Positions 51,401 through 56,100 of a stretch of 64,000 nt of DNA are shown here, piece after piece. The translations under genes and the position numbers were made by a program. Origin of the DNA: BOG-1155 sp963717985 (GTDB lineage Bacteria; Desulfobacterota; Syntrophorhabdia; Syntrophorhabdales; WCHB1-27); contig CAVQYC010000006.1 in assembly GCA_963717985.1 (NCBI GenBank), positions 235,295 through 299,294 of the forward strand, given 5' to 3'. A model generated the notes under the pieces. That model was given only the letters and a program-made list of their open reading frames with translations, was not told the origin of the DNA and searched no databases. How positions within the stretch are numbered: the first letter of the stretch is position 1; the number at the start of each line of letters is the position of its first letter.

Positions 51401-53101
51401 TGGGCTCTCTGTCGAGGCCTGGGACTGGATCGCGGGTTTATCCGATATGGACGCGGTGACGGAAATATTGCCCCCCGCGCTCACCGTCGCCTGGTCTCCC
51501 GGTGTCGTGCTCCCGTCTCCTATGCGCGCGGTCGTCTGGTTGTAATCTTCCTGAACGACAACAGAAGCGCCGAAGTCGAACTGGTTGAGCGCGGACAGGC
51601 CCGACATGTCAGGCCACTTGCTCTTGAGCCACTGGGCGACCGAGGAATTGCTGATCGCCTTGTCGAGGCCACTGCCCGTGTAAAGGCTCGCTGCGCCTTT
51701 TGCCATGAGGCCCGTGACTTTTCCTGTGAACGCATCTTGATAGTCGGTGATGAGGTCGCCGGTCTCCTTACCCGACCCGGCGCCTCCGCTCGCTTGCACG
51801 CCGCTCGTGGTTGCGGGCAGGCCGAGCTTGTTTTGGGAGATCTGGGCGCTTTGCGAGGTCGCACCAACCTGTATGTCGCCGCCCGCGTGAGCCGTACCGT
51901 CGAGAAAGGCGTTCGTCTGTTCCGTAGCGAAGCTCAGGGCGAGGGAGATAGATTTTGCCTTGCCCGTAGGATCGCTGTTCGATATGGCGTTCGTCCAGTT
52001 GCGGTCGGTCCTCTGACCCTCGACAGCCAGATTCCCCCCTATATCGAGGGTGGCCGTATTCGTCACGTCCGCTGTCACGTTCGAATCGAAGACGCTCACC
52101 GCCGCCGAATCGGTGGCTCCCGAGACTGCCTTCACGGTCGCGTTGACCATAACCGTGTTGTCGGTGAGCGCTTCTATGGTCGCATCGCCCGTAGTCGTGA
52201 TAGAGCCTGCCACAGTGACCTCGGAGGTCGTATCTATCATGCCGAAGGCGACCCCCAGCCCCCATGCGGTCGGGGCTGCGGAAGCCACGGCTCTCGTCGT
52301 CGTGTCGGCCGTAAAATCGGCTGCCGTTATCTGCGCGTACTGGTCTATGTCGATCTTCGCGGTCGCCTTGGTTACGCTGATGCCTACGAACAGGGACAAG
52401 CTCTCCGCGGCTCCGAGAATGCTGTCGAGCGCCTCCGGTACGTCAGAGATGAGAGACTTGATGGTGCCGTAGATGTTGAACATCGAGAAATCGCTCGCCG
52501 TGAAATAGTGTTGGCTGTCGGCGGTCGCCTCTATGACCACGTTTCCGCCGGATATGGCGGTGTGCCCGTTGTACCCGTTGTTTGCGCTGCCCAAGGTAGA
52601 GCCTATCGTCACCTGGGCGTCGACATTGTCAAGGTTGCAGAAGGCTGTGGCCAACTTGACCCTGTCATCAACAGCGTCGATAGTGATCGTGCCGTCTCCC
52701 GCGGCGGTCGAGCCGAGCGCGGAGAGTATCGACCCATTGTCGATGTCGATGTTGTATCCTTGGATGGTGATGTTCCCTGCCGCGCCCGTCCCCGAGCTGG
52801 TGATTATCTCATGGCCCAAAATGGTGACCGTGTCACCTTCGACGGTGACGTTCCAGCCCGGATCGATGATATCGCTCGTGACAACGGTAGTGCTGCCGCC
52901 GTCGAGGGTATAGGTGCCTGCTTCGGTGCCTGTCCACTTGACATAGCTAAGGGTCGACTGATCGACGGCGTGGACCCCTTCGATAACCACGTTGTTCGTG
53001 CCTGCCCCCGGGGTCACTGAGACCTGTTGGCCAGGGGTCAGGCCCGAGATGTTGATGTGATACTCGCTTGCGCCCTTCGATCCAAGGAGAGTATCCGTTC
53101 C
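27476..53101 (-). CDS. Giant repetitive surface protein, C-terminal 8.5 kilo-residue part
   Basis: One uninterrupted frame of about 8541 codons after the G7 tract. The GTG at 53017 lies inside a continuous protein sequence and is not a real start. The N-terminal 4000 residues (about 41000-52900) are Ala/Val/Gly/Thr-rich repeats of the form AVGVAGSGGVAV...NVIxxTVEAxIxxSTVxAG, expected to be a beta-solenoid. Then come haemagglutinin-like stretches, scattered LTNGxxYYVI modules (near 31400-31900, 35100-35700, 40500-40800), Asn-rich RTX-like nonapeptides (AGNGNNIIFGDNG, about 28590-29700), a Pro/Gln-rich linker (27690-27960) and a basic tail (FKKLKEEQRRRRFLPWFGG). RTX Asp residues are mostly replaced by Asn, so calcium binding is doubtful. 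Probably a cell-surface filament or adhesin. Confidence 0.9.
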   Translation of the reverse strand, partial: GTDTLLGSKGASEYHINISGLTPGQQVSVTPGAGTNNVVIEGVHAVDQSTLSYVKWTGTEAGTYTLDGGSTTVVTSDIIDPGWNVTVEGDTVTILGHEIITSSGTGAAGNITIQGYNIDIDNGSILSALGSTAAGDGTITIDAVDDRVKLATAFCNLDNVDAQVTIGSTLGSANNGYNGHTAISGGNVVIEATADSQHYFTASDFSMFNIYGTIKSLISDVPEALDSILGAAESLSLFVGISVTKATAKIDIDQYAQITAADFTADTTTRAVASAAPTAWGLGVAFGMIDTTSEVTVAGSITTTGDATIEALTDNTVMVNATVKAVSGATDSAAVSVFDSNVTADVTNTATLDIGGNLAVEGQRTDRNWTNAISNSDPTGKAKSISLALSFATEQTNAFLDGTAHAGGDIQVGATSQSAQISQNKLGLPATTSGVQASGGAGSGKETGDLITDYQDAFTGKVTGLMAKGAASLYTGSGLDKAISNSSVAQWLKSKWPDMSGLSALNQFDFGASVVVQEDYNQTTARIGDGSTTPGDQATVSAGGNISVTASISDKPAIQSQASTESPEAEKEAEDAKETKEATKNQNPAALGFSVAVSVADIHDDAYAHISGNATVDSGKTLTVHAESLNQITWPGLELANLVAPFISSANQATYTTSDTGSQLVQPGNTVDVLQGFTGQGEVGDRYQYIGNATYMDLDTANYDDTSLWKDLGDPGMQLATNFIGNLTGYLNDNFGLAGGNLINVWTTATTKQEKTQIAGSVAVLLLGHTADARIEDGAQINQNTSFDLGSNQVNLRTGKQQVVVTADAEDDMVNITGNFGMPGLKLHPDKSWVPSIEKPELGAEGGGSAIGGGAMIQLNTNDVTAEIENGVTLYADSLDVEADTTNITVNLVASGGEASEIAFNDTLAFSTAIDTTLAQIDSGASITVGSGHVNSNDPTSPAVKVDADDTTVMVSVAGSVAVSDEDSVGLSAAVNLVGRDTQAVIGPAEGETPTANLGSFTASGNVDVDATNGGFVGTFAIAGSKSSNSPEQSKEGAGGTTNPGTGGTQGSTGTKQSNQDLSDWQSKWGAVLNEAKGNGSLSGNIASTTKDDAGSTTSESKSAVGISGAAGVNLVYDSTEAYVRDTGAFKANNLSVNAENDTTVVVLAGSVAYASSGTGGSSTGIAGAAAINILAGDTEAIVDGVASLVLAGGLDIDADRKGWNVSIAAGVAGATGKDGVAVAGSAGVNIIIDTTEAELENIAGTATVTGAVSLNADDSSGLVAVGGSGGFGGKAGFGVGLGFTYENNTTQAEISNMTNLSAGSIMDQATDSGLIIAVTGSLGVATGSGGSGGYAGAGTVTVNYTENTVEADIIGSTVNTTSSGNITIDATDSTGLYALSGAIAVGKNLGLGAAIGLNIVQDNVLAEVACSSVTSAGAFNETANRTGTVVSVAAAGAGAKKLAIAGAVDVNILENTVEAEVVQQTLSGVTTKSSVSASGAVQVLAEDTETAIAITGGVAVSTGQAAIGAAVGVDLSYNTVTSLVDDSTLSSTVAQSALPAGTSAVDVEADAQELLVSVSLGAAGGDKFALGGSVSVNEIEDTVEAQVIGGSTITASGDVNIHAGDSTTMIVVSGGFAGSGKVAVGAAISVTDVGDTIEAYIDGATVTSTAGMVNVNAGFAPPTVAANLSTIDTGGSGVTLPTTDGSQIVNVTVAGSGAGKFAAGAAISLNWIDNTVEAYIKDNATVTGHGDVTVSATDSGQLDTGTLGAAGAGTAAVGAALAYDYIGGDPLDPVLGVPENPLSSSQAQVSAYIDGSTVESTAGNVYVTATSEPSLVDVTAGGAGAGKVAIGGSISINFIRSIVDASILDNAHVTADAGDVDVSATTAPIATIVAGAASGAGTAAVGLASGTSDLRSGVTANIDDSTVTAYDVSLTATDNSAVHNLTLAGSGGGKFAAGVAVAVNIIDNTIEASISGNATVNTTDAPAGKGAVSLSATDTSSIDALAIGVAGSGGVAGGAAAAANVVTNTVGTEISGSTVNAGSTYNSGDTGQTTVKPGDTVDVLQSFAGQGNAGDRYEYVGATQTSVDLTQADYKDATLWKDLGSSGSTVTLNSEAESRIRALAVGVSGAANVAVGVTALGNYVGDTVTAAIDNGSTVKADGNISVSAEDVAPSFLSWDLTGTTSNQQTALNNALAGSPISLTGNILAVMVSVAGSGSVAVSAALSGNIVHNVLDADIADSTVLAGVDQSGNVTNPDAGVSLSATSGAGITAITVGVGGSGSVAVQATGFGNVITDDTEAEISGGSTVKSGSAMSLTAKDQSQINSMALSVAASGSTAVSAIIGANVVTNSVDAIISASTVDAGTTLDLDAESQATIYGFVGGVAATGGAAVQVFFAANVIVDTTEAMIENAGGSYSVDAGGALSITANDKSEIDALAIGVAASGGGAVAVGLSANVIVNTIEAEVTGSTVDTGSTFTESATSSEIIRALAVGVAGSGGFAVQVSAMGNAIANRVLAEVTDSTVIATGDISISAKDEAPSAIPGWILPTADATALSNATQNSPIPADDNILAVMVGVAGTGTVAANAVLSGNVIVNTVRTDIIDSTVKAGYTTSGSVIPSSTAGLTMTSLSQNAIMALTVGVAGSGAVAVNATGYGDVIATTTAATISGGSTVKSAGATSLKATDKSNIVSFGVSVAGTGAVAVGALLAANVIANTVETEVSDSTVNAGTTLDLDSESQATILGLSVCVAGSGAAAISVSFAANVISDTTEALIVNSGTTASPVTAGGDVTLTAEDASEIDAFALSVAGTGGGAVGAALSANVIANTIEAEIDGSTVITTGGLDMTAQASEIIRSFALGVAGSGGFAVQVTAIGNGIADNVLAEVTNSTVSAADSVKISAYAEAPSVIPDWTSQSLPFQDTSSTPSDPQSTLGGSFSGSPISLSGNILAVVGSVAGTGGVAVNGVLAGNVITDTVRADIIGSTVRAGVASDGTITNSSANVSLTATSSDAIMAATAGVAGSGAVAVNATGFGNVIADTVAATISGSSAVASGGSTSLTAKDESNITSLAISLAGSSVAVAALIGANVITNTVEAEISGAQQVTAGGALTLDAESAATILGLSVYFAGGIGAGTLSLSANVISDTTEALIDDSGTTLTPVSAGGPISLTANDASQIDALAFGVAVGGGAAGMAVATNVIANTIEANIENSTVQTSSTLSQTAESSSVIRTLVIGASAGGFGLSVTVVGNLVTNTVEATITGSTVTAAGTVTLLAEDIAPSTIPSWIMPSSDQSDYNSGTSNSPVSLSSANILALVINVAGAGTVAASVTVLGNEIANTVETGIASSTVRAGVDSNGNITNTGADITLTTLTNDSIVAAMAGFAVAGVAAISANLMGNQIVNTVSATVTDSTVRAGGQLALIATDTSAITGFGLGFAVSFGPGISGNVVVADNDIGNTIEAEIIGSDVETGSDISATAFSDADILSFVGGIAVSGGVSGNLSDTINHVHNTVTASIENDGGTHSTVNGGGLSASTTAAVSLSAADTSRIDSIAVGLSASAFGAIGAATAFNHIGNTVDATIAESTVTSGGATDITATSSDIIRSLAAGLSGAGGVAGQASVTSNTIGSTTEASIASSTVTAGGEVLVQAEDTAPLSVPAYASAITTVVDTMTNALSSNSHTSGSPTTGSILSFAGSIAGAGIAAGSAAISTNTIGNTISATVTDSTVTSTGSDVSVEAISGEQIVSLAAGVGAALGAALNASATTNTITNNINAYIDGASTIEAGALSPVNVTATDTGSINSLALSLSGALGYALGGAVVTNNITDNALAYVSGTSHTLRTGIDRAGLVTIGVTSNETENGIALGASLGTVAAGASVVTSNIGGSTEAYLGDYADVGEAPGMTVGSLTIEAASTATITSEVWGLSGGIGALTDNAATSYAAPVVEVYTGSDTNILLTGAMTISATATPQVESDAYGIAVGALAAGASDATATADPTVTAYAAGTVEAADLTVQASDSEASGQYAAYANATGSTGGLVAVDATVSTATNTGTVTSYIANNTTLSIGSAINVTATNDTDQLAVANSDAFGLIAGGGNSADAESTVQTLAYMGTGVTVTAGTAIGGLTDGGVYYIVLDDTMPVDPATAISGDEINLGMETGLQTGDKVVYTTGSDGSGNPYAAIGGLTNGAVYTVTTDAAHPGYVTLTDSSGNPVTTLNGASATGSSQSFRLIDPTRVKFATSFENATADVPVTIALGDPTIFGPGHTLTPYSAVGGSTVTFDPTTGLDTSDGSIYVGPGSGLYAGEAVVYNKAAGPSVTISATGDDINLAQSTAGSGGLIAGSGAQSTVYDTSTTKAYIADATSPSNSTSFNVTALTISASHTAQFDSQANSIEASLVGGSGASGYNGINTTVDAAIGDYTKVVTKSLNVTATSTTLKNMVPTGQGQWDVWAGSGGVLAGSAAESQTDIANNTSATIGNYTTVSVVGSISDPGAFVVSAYNDVEAYDSVDIDSGGIIDGAGVVSEIRADTNNATAGIGNNAVISTVGDLDLESYTQGILDSEPKAHTYGLAAAASVDALARMHENDAVNVGTDTDITSLGNLNLLAGQNHLGTDNYFNVTSHGDELNASAIPISELQSHGEVVQNNTVTIGTGSDLKTARDANLTAETLGTDIVLGYGTGKNWLTAVAGAISSALGGTPVPDTMQGGTQTITTTGTVTVNGTVEVGIDDQQTLIIDIDGTVDPSSTEGITVTPSTESEANDLMMEYTYWSNLANVYTGTIAESAYQSQLQLVETEMQQLGLTTTVQGTTQTLYYSSYAVPYVTVNDIWAQEGTINVNGSALTVNGTLNAAGNVSVTIDNKSPDNLRIQDITVPDNAGGQVMFNYNALTSLTGTVGVSAGTHAVLNVAGGSGSTEPTITITNEFDASQHVDPSDPYRDRQTPGIDLAGDISNLLGTVTVTSAGGVTSEGNLDAKTVNISAGGSYVQNYSSVLSNTGGDPGAQAGWAAVVTQAVYDWDNGIDQTTDVTLQNDITAAMTNPQPTGSIVSGANVYIAAKYLNIDGVVQSGEPDQQVTIGSSAETQISHANTVYAYEQAGSTWYAQFLEASYGLTTTDGKLFKLTTDGSQDNINAYYNAQTQQIDLASVSVQGGYMQLYGDIVSTGGGQINVLDGYGTVNITNNTPYAIVTNNVDTGQDVAGTLLITDTAYTALVDGQNLPLTTEYTREGGQVSVQSYYLESDGHTKIADPSSSTVLNADPLTRSALYTPASGQRYDWTEGQTFLQTTTDTYSTSAWLGISAFYSPSNIVNSTTQNIGGLTLQPGAYISNDSSTSNFTFSGEQYITSSNTQYGPVQTDSTWYGKTTYTQTTTTETGYEDVYMSSIKASEPINVTFKGSDTGGVTVTSQGSVIVEGTIQDAAGATSITSSGGQIETGGTGSVGGHNIDLTASSGIGVGTSLNVNLTDPNDTGLGVLTATSTTGDIALIDPSGSMNIGTITTSQTAGDVTLKAAESIYAASSAQLSAAGSLASQSLLSGGAITLTATGGNIGTFGTSGTFDNPALDALPIYLDTGSDTTHDTLTATAAGNVYVRELTGDLRVNDITTPGDVRVEVPNGNLTNANTNVVTDTRTWNQLLNMYTQMEATGTAAQDSINNTINAYEAGQTQDYQTYWTYRNQQSDDYVGGLTQGQTYYAVVDGTTGLIRLSTTDPTQGAPTYAAVTASNDPGAGGAEQRLYLGSTSTYVTFDSSSSTIDSTAGTINPTGVSGGTLVNGEQVTFDRYVPYSDSQTVTLSASQLAAYTAYYTQEAHYRAITDVSGGALSFASDHGFTTGQAVVYEADGAEIDITGGGSLVNGQTYYVIATTNPTQLELASTEANAIAGVAISLKDASTLSGTPGLALVNDPVSGRTDLTNYVNSAIAVLDTQEIQEYHTLNQTWGQVGNIDSGGAQYDPGIYDPSFSYNVNDPNLHETFSSVTGNIIDVGVNAFTTGEAVVYEAGTGGSVAGLTNGNTYYVIKIDSDDVSLADSAADAAAGHAITLGAVTGSANDLSDGAVLSERAVWTTSQLQDSFSATILQPKTTTSTQFGTYTDITGHNIYLSASNAPGSTSAGSIGVSNGTLIINLPLSDSLPDATKVALAAAEPEDVTFYTGADGRGSVIDLNTGGNPADALSLTVNEIKSVDVVATGTVIFDATMNVNVGSSGSLSLESVTAGKEARITAQDNLTDARSDSDPVIVAGGNAILEGGDGGIGSSSNPLFVALSAGSLTASASDDVYITETQYDIRVADVYSNSDVYLTTPGSIIDAYPDDDQPEWEIGAHSATLQAGEGIGTGTNYVGTLLSGGTITAHASKAIFLHQFSGDMDVSLVKSTSGDVALWADGSILDSSLGVGPVVIGNNITLRSDNAAIGSGTAPLAIESAYSGPGTLTSSSYLNTYVTETSGNLSLDTIETAEGTAFISAPGGEILNGNPGGTNILSGATYLFAYGDIGEQTNQIISATPSTVSAAELQGISQTGSIWISNTGSLDVAPISGSGDSSSIDAGGSVQLTDHCITTLEGTITVGGTVPGSFGVDETGGTPGDYIVVDQGTSITATGAVTLIAEQNVIIDSGSVINAGASVTIKGDQESTLPSGSTGADIQVAGAITGTSLTIEGGSHNDMISLTGVQADTPTTIETGTGNDTINIGSLATAISNTGGVLGTIKDSLTIEGQGGTDTLNIDDTGDATARTGELTSTTLTGLDMTTGITYSGIETLNIALGSGADIFTILSTDVTTTNLHTGSGTNTVYVREVDGVTTVTDGSPTDTVDVGDTSDTAGGINALLTVTGDGGSDILNVTDSGDTQSVSGELTSTTLTGLDMAGSIAYTGIGTLNISLGSGNDTFTIESTHLNTTNLHTGSGTNTVYVQEVDGVTTVTDGSRTDTIDVYDTSNTTTHINALLTVTGDEGSDILNVTDSGDATGRTGELTSTTLTGLDMAGSIAYTGIGTLNISLALGQNRFTIVNTDTTLTNLYGGPAGDTITIEAVSGLTNVYGGAGDDTITKLPYVDSNTLNIDGGGGNNTINVNYAGSGDYTINVTDAAATPTPVTLTSLVGVGSSQELSVLTPDTTFDATASVNLVSSTITIDNHGYYTGEMVRYLNGGSNSGNVGGLDNGQVYYVIVKDPNTIQLALTLADALKATPVPITLTSCGTGTDSLVAPSSTQVFDPATQVDLGNSTITIDSHGYLSGQEVMYENGGGTSIGGLTNNTVYYVIVVDANTIRLSATPPTTGNTLNIYGTNQAENLLLRASTDPSGYAFVAALNTGTDVERVNYTASISNLIVRTGDGNDSVTLDDNRTATLIYAGSGTDTFQVGQIFQSARDAADAQIAPGDVFTTTLTTRGYLSNGVSYDTTIVGGAGDDDFTVFRNLATLDLVGGAGNDTFIIESFVTESSVLSRVTEGATSNNISYVANADLEIDGGTGQNTLELIGTEFDDDFIITGTDIYGVGRTISYQDIQTLIVDGGAGDNTFYILSTPSATHVELWGGLGNATFVVGGTLPAGLQVDAGQRDASGNVVYLNLTSLPPASHNLSSIGGNLTIEGGPSPGSIVDYASPVMLPGETNVPSKDGTVVAFSGTGAAGATTDTMTVETADLQTKAAALGFTQLSQFAGQTIEIVSGSGLDRFWRITGVTVSSSLTSLSLQDPAEISSQWTTLPKSGSSYAINGLSDTYFVDVAKLVNVMTVYDDQAPASDGTGTLLGQGSGGMTLTGLGLGAGIAVDYHDMDSVEYFLGNVSDLTAKGTLDPGNGQTVTVVNTGAGTNSVTIDLTNTVKGLFVLNMEEGDDNDVNASASTLPLIIFGGEGNNTIIGGQGGDTIFSHEGLIDYTDSAGDLITRLGLGLSERTTLEPGQTATTDTDVPYYQNDNLFNPATLIETRNDAQNTGVDTITAGAGNNIILAEAGDTINAGNGNNIIIAGYGQIAGTPAGVITSIESASPAGGVGDTITAGNGNNIVIGAAGNNTITAGNGNNIIFGDNGTIDYGSTGVLTSVATTSPTVAGNNTITTGNGNNIILGGTGSDTIKVGNGNNTIFGDDGYIQFFSSGMASLVESTDPELAANNVITTGNGNNIIFGGSGSDSITAGNGDNIIFGDNGMVQYQSSGVLGTIQTTNPGTGGNNVITGGNGNNYVFGGFGDNVINLGGITSPGNSSASIVIGHNGVIEFDPAGQLPPADQSQAGMFQVYSIGNSAAATVYSVDNSTGGNDVVHVAGGNNILIGGAGNNGLYGGTGNDIIFGAGGEITWAGYTETIWSIDLRSGGHDFLSGGGGQNIMIGGIGNSAFMGSFRTDIMVGRFAYIVIVDGRVKEVSTFWFGDDPLASPLSSVYSAGNGQSSSVQLLTTPFAGQAAWATGLPSGTEFQVGSPMIAQNFASADLQGQQQQQSSHAGSYAAPGEGAPPAGPVPTPQSGQQPSEGTDQQTQPPQQPPPTPGSGGQPQNQEGQPAATPAPQDESTQPPQGEDQGGQRIESNGEVAYLGADEGRRDVKEGFVAFGTVAAWHAGKEVRLNREGFKKLKEEQRRRRFLPWFGGEVARKAADRTGMVK

Positions 53102-56100
53102 CCCCCAGAGACAAGGGTCACCGAGCCTGAGAAGGCGGAGGCGTCCAGGGTGTGCGCGTCGTGGCCGCTATTGGTGAGAATGGCGTTCCCGATGTTCGTG
53201 AAGGTATCCTTGGACACGCCGTTCAACGCCAGGCCGCTGTCGCTCAGCGTCATGTCCGCGTCCTGCGTCTCGACGAGGGTATTGCTCCATGCATCGGCTT
53301 GGCCCGTCATGGTGTCGTCGCCTGATCCGCCGACGAAGGTGTTGTTCCCGAGGGAGCCTTCCAAGGTATCGTTGCCCTTACCCGCGACCAGGGTCACGTT
53401 CCCTGCGACTATGGGTGTGCCTGTGAGCACTCCGGTGGCGCTTGTGCCGGCGATGCCCAGGTCTGTGGCCGCGGCTGAGGCCGCGCCGTTGGCGACAATG
53501 AGACTACCGGACCCTCCCGAAGAATCGGTGATGCTGATCGCGCCCGTCAAGGTGTTGAGGACCGCCGTGAGGGGATTGATCGTGCCGCTGCCACCGGCCG
53601 AGCTAATGGTCACCAAGTCGATGTCGTTGAGCACGTCCTGAATCGTCGTTGCGCTGCTCAAATCGACCGATACCTGAGTGCCGTTGGTCAGGGTGATGGC
53701 GAGGGAAGGCGACGTGCCTAGGCCGCTTTCGTTATTGAGCGACTGGAGGGTGGTGGTGGTCGATGCATTGCTCGCCGCGTATATGGAGCTGCCGTTAAGT
53801 ATTCCGCCAGTGCCGGTGGTAGCGATGCCGAGGTCCGTGGCTGCGGCTGAGCCTGCGCCGTTGACGATGGTGAGGCTACCGGACCCTGCCGAAGAATCGG
53901 TGATGCTGATCGCGCTGGTCGTGGTGTTGACGGTCGCCTGAAGATAGCCGCTCGATGCGTCGATCGCGTTGAGCATGTCCTGAATCGTCGTTGCGCTGCT
54001 CAAATCGACCGATACCTGAGTGCCGTTGGTCAGGGTGATGGCGAGGGAAGGCGACGTGCCTAGGCCGCTTTCGTTATTGAGCGACTGGAGGGTGGTAGTG
54101 GTCGATACATTGCTCGCCGCGTATATGGAGCTGCCGATAAGCACTCCGCCGGTGCCCGTGCTGGTGCCGGTGCCAGCGATGCCGAGGTCTGCGGCTGCGG
54201 CTGAGCCGGCGCCGTTCGCGACAATGAGACTACCGGACCCTGCCGAAGAATCGGTGATGCTGATCGCGCTGGTCGTGGTGTTGAGGCTTGCCGTGAGGTA
54301 ACCGCTCGATGCGTCGATCGCATTGAGCACGTCCTGAATCGTCGTAGCGCCATTCAGGTCAACGGAGACCTGGTCGCCATTGGTCAGGGTGATGGCGAGG
54401 GAAGGCGTGCCGTATATGCCATTGCCGCCGTTGAGCGACTGGAGAGCGGTTCCTGTGGACGCCCCATCAAAGGCGGATGCGTCGAGGGTATCCTTCCCTG
54501 AGCCGCTGTCGGTGAGGACAACGTTCTGTATGTTGGTGAAGGTGTCCTTGGGAGAGCCGTTTAACGACAGAGCCCCGTTTGTCAGGGTCATGCTCCCGTC
54601 TTGCGTCTCGAGGAGGGTATTTGTGCCGCCGCCGCCCGTGATCGTGTCCTTGCCCGTGCCGGCAACAAAGGTATTGTCGCCCGAGCCGCCGATCACGGTC
54701 GTAGGTCCGCTTCCTGCGATTATCGTGTTATCGCCTTCGCCGCCGGAAAGGGTCGCGGTGCCGGAAAAGCCCGATGCATCGATGAGGACGCCTGCCCCAA
54801 CCCCATAAATCTCGGCATTGTTGATGTTGCTGATCGCGTCGAGCGTCTGGTGCTTGCCGGGAGTAACCACGGCAACGGTCACACTCGATGTGGCGAGGAA
54901 CGAGCCGGTGGCGTCAATAAGGCCCGATCCGTCTGCGCTCAAGCCGGTCGGACCGGTACCGATGGGCTCGCCCGCGAGATTTCCCGTGAAGGTGACTTCC
55001 CACGCGCCCGGGTTGCCTGTGACACTCACGCTGTCGCTTCCTATATTGGAAAGGGTCACGAGATCGGCCTGTATGGCACCGGCGGTTGCATCGTACGGGA
55101 TGGCTATGGTCGTCTGGCCGTCGTACGTCAAGGTAAAGGTGCCGCCTGCTGCCTTCGGATCGAGGGTTACTTGCTGGACCTCGTCCGTGCCCTGGCCCAT
55201 GTCGAGGGTCGTATCGGTGAGGACGAAGCGGCTGTCGCCGACCTCGAGAAGCGTGTTGCTTGCAGCCCCTGGCATCCCGTTAATCTGGTCGCCTGCCCCT
55301 GTTCCGACGGTTAAGGTATTGGTACCCGTGCCGCCCCAAAGCTGATCGGTGCTGCCGTTGCCCGCGTAGAGAATATTGGTCCCAGAGCCGCCCTTGAGAA
55401 CATCGCTGTTCCCATCACCGGCGTCGAGCGTGACGCTCCCGCTAAATTTGGAGGTGTCCAGGACATCATTGTTGCCGTTACCTGCCGTGATGGTGACCTG
55501 GTTGATGTTGGAGAGCGTATCCGTGCTCGACAGGTTGGCGGTGAGATCGTCGATCGTAAGAGTGCTGCTGGCGGGTGTGCCGCTGAGCTTGAAGTTATAC
55601 GTGTCGTCACCCCTCGTCACGACCAGCGTATTGTTGGCTGAAGCATTTCCTTCGATGGTCTCGCTGCCGCCACTTGCCGCGAAGGTCGTCGCGCCGGCGC
55701 CGCCGATCAATGTCGCGTCATTGTAACGGCCGTCGAGGGTGACTGGACCGGAGACGATGGTCGTGCCCGAAAGGGTCAGGGTGGAAGAATTCCATGTGCC
55801 GGCCGTGAGGCCGAGGTCAGCCCCCGCGAGGGAGCCGTTCATGTTGACGACGCTCAAACTGCCCGAGCCGCCCGCGGTATCGGTCAAATTGATGCCAGTG
55901 CCGGTGGAGTTGATGGTCGCCACGAGGTTCGGGTTCGCGTCATTGATGGCCGAGAGCACGTCCTGAACCGTGTCGAGGTTCGAAAGATCGATATCGACCT
56001 TGGCACCGCTCATCATGGTTACCTGGATGTCGGCTGTGACCTCTGCGATAGGCGTGCCTATGAGGGTCGAGCCGTTGCCCAGGGTGGTGCCGGCCTGGTA

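Noticed and set aside
53017..53019. GTG as start of a separate 8513-residue protein
   Set aside because: No ribosome-binding site, and the reading frame continues upstream in the repeat pattern to the G7 tract; it is an internal valine.
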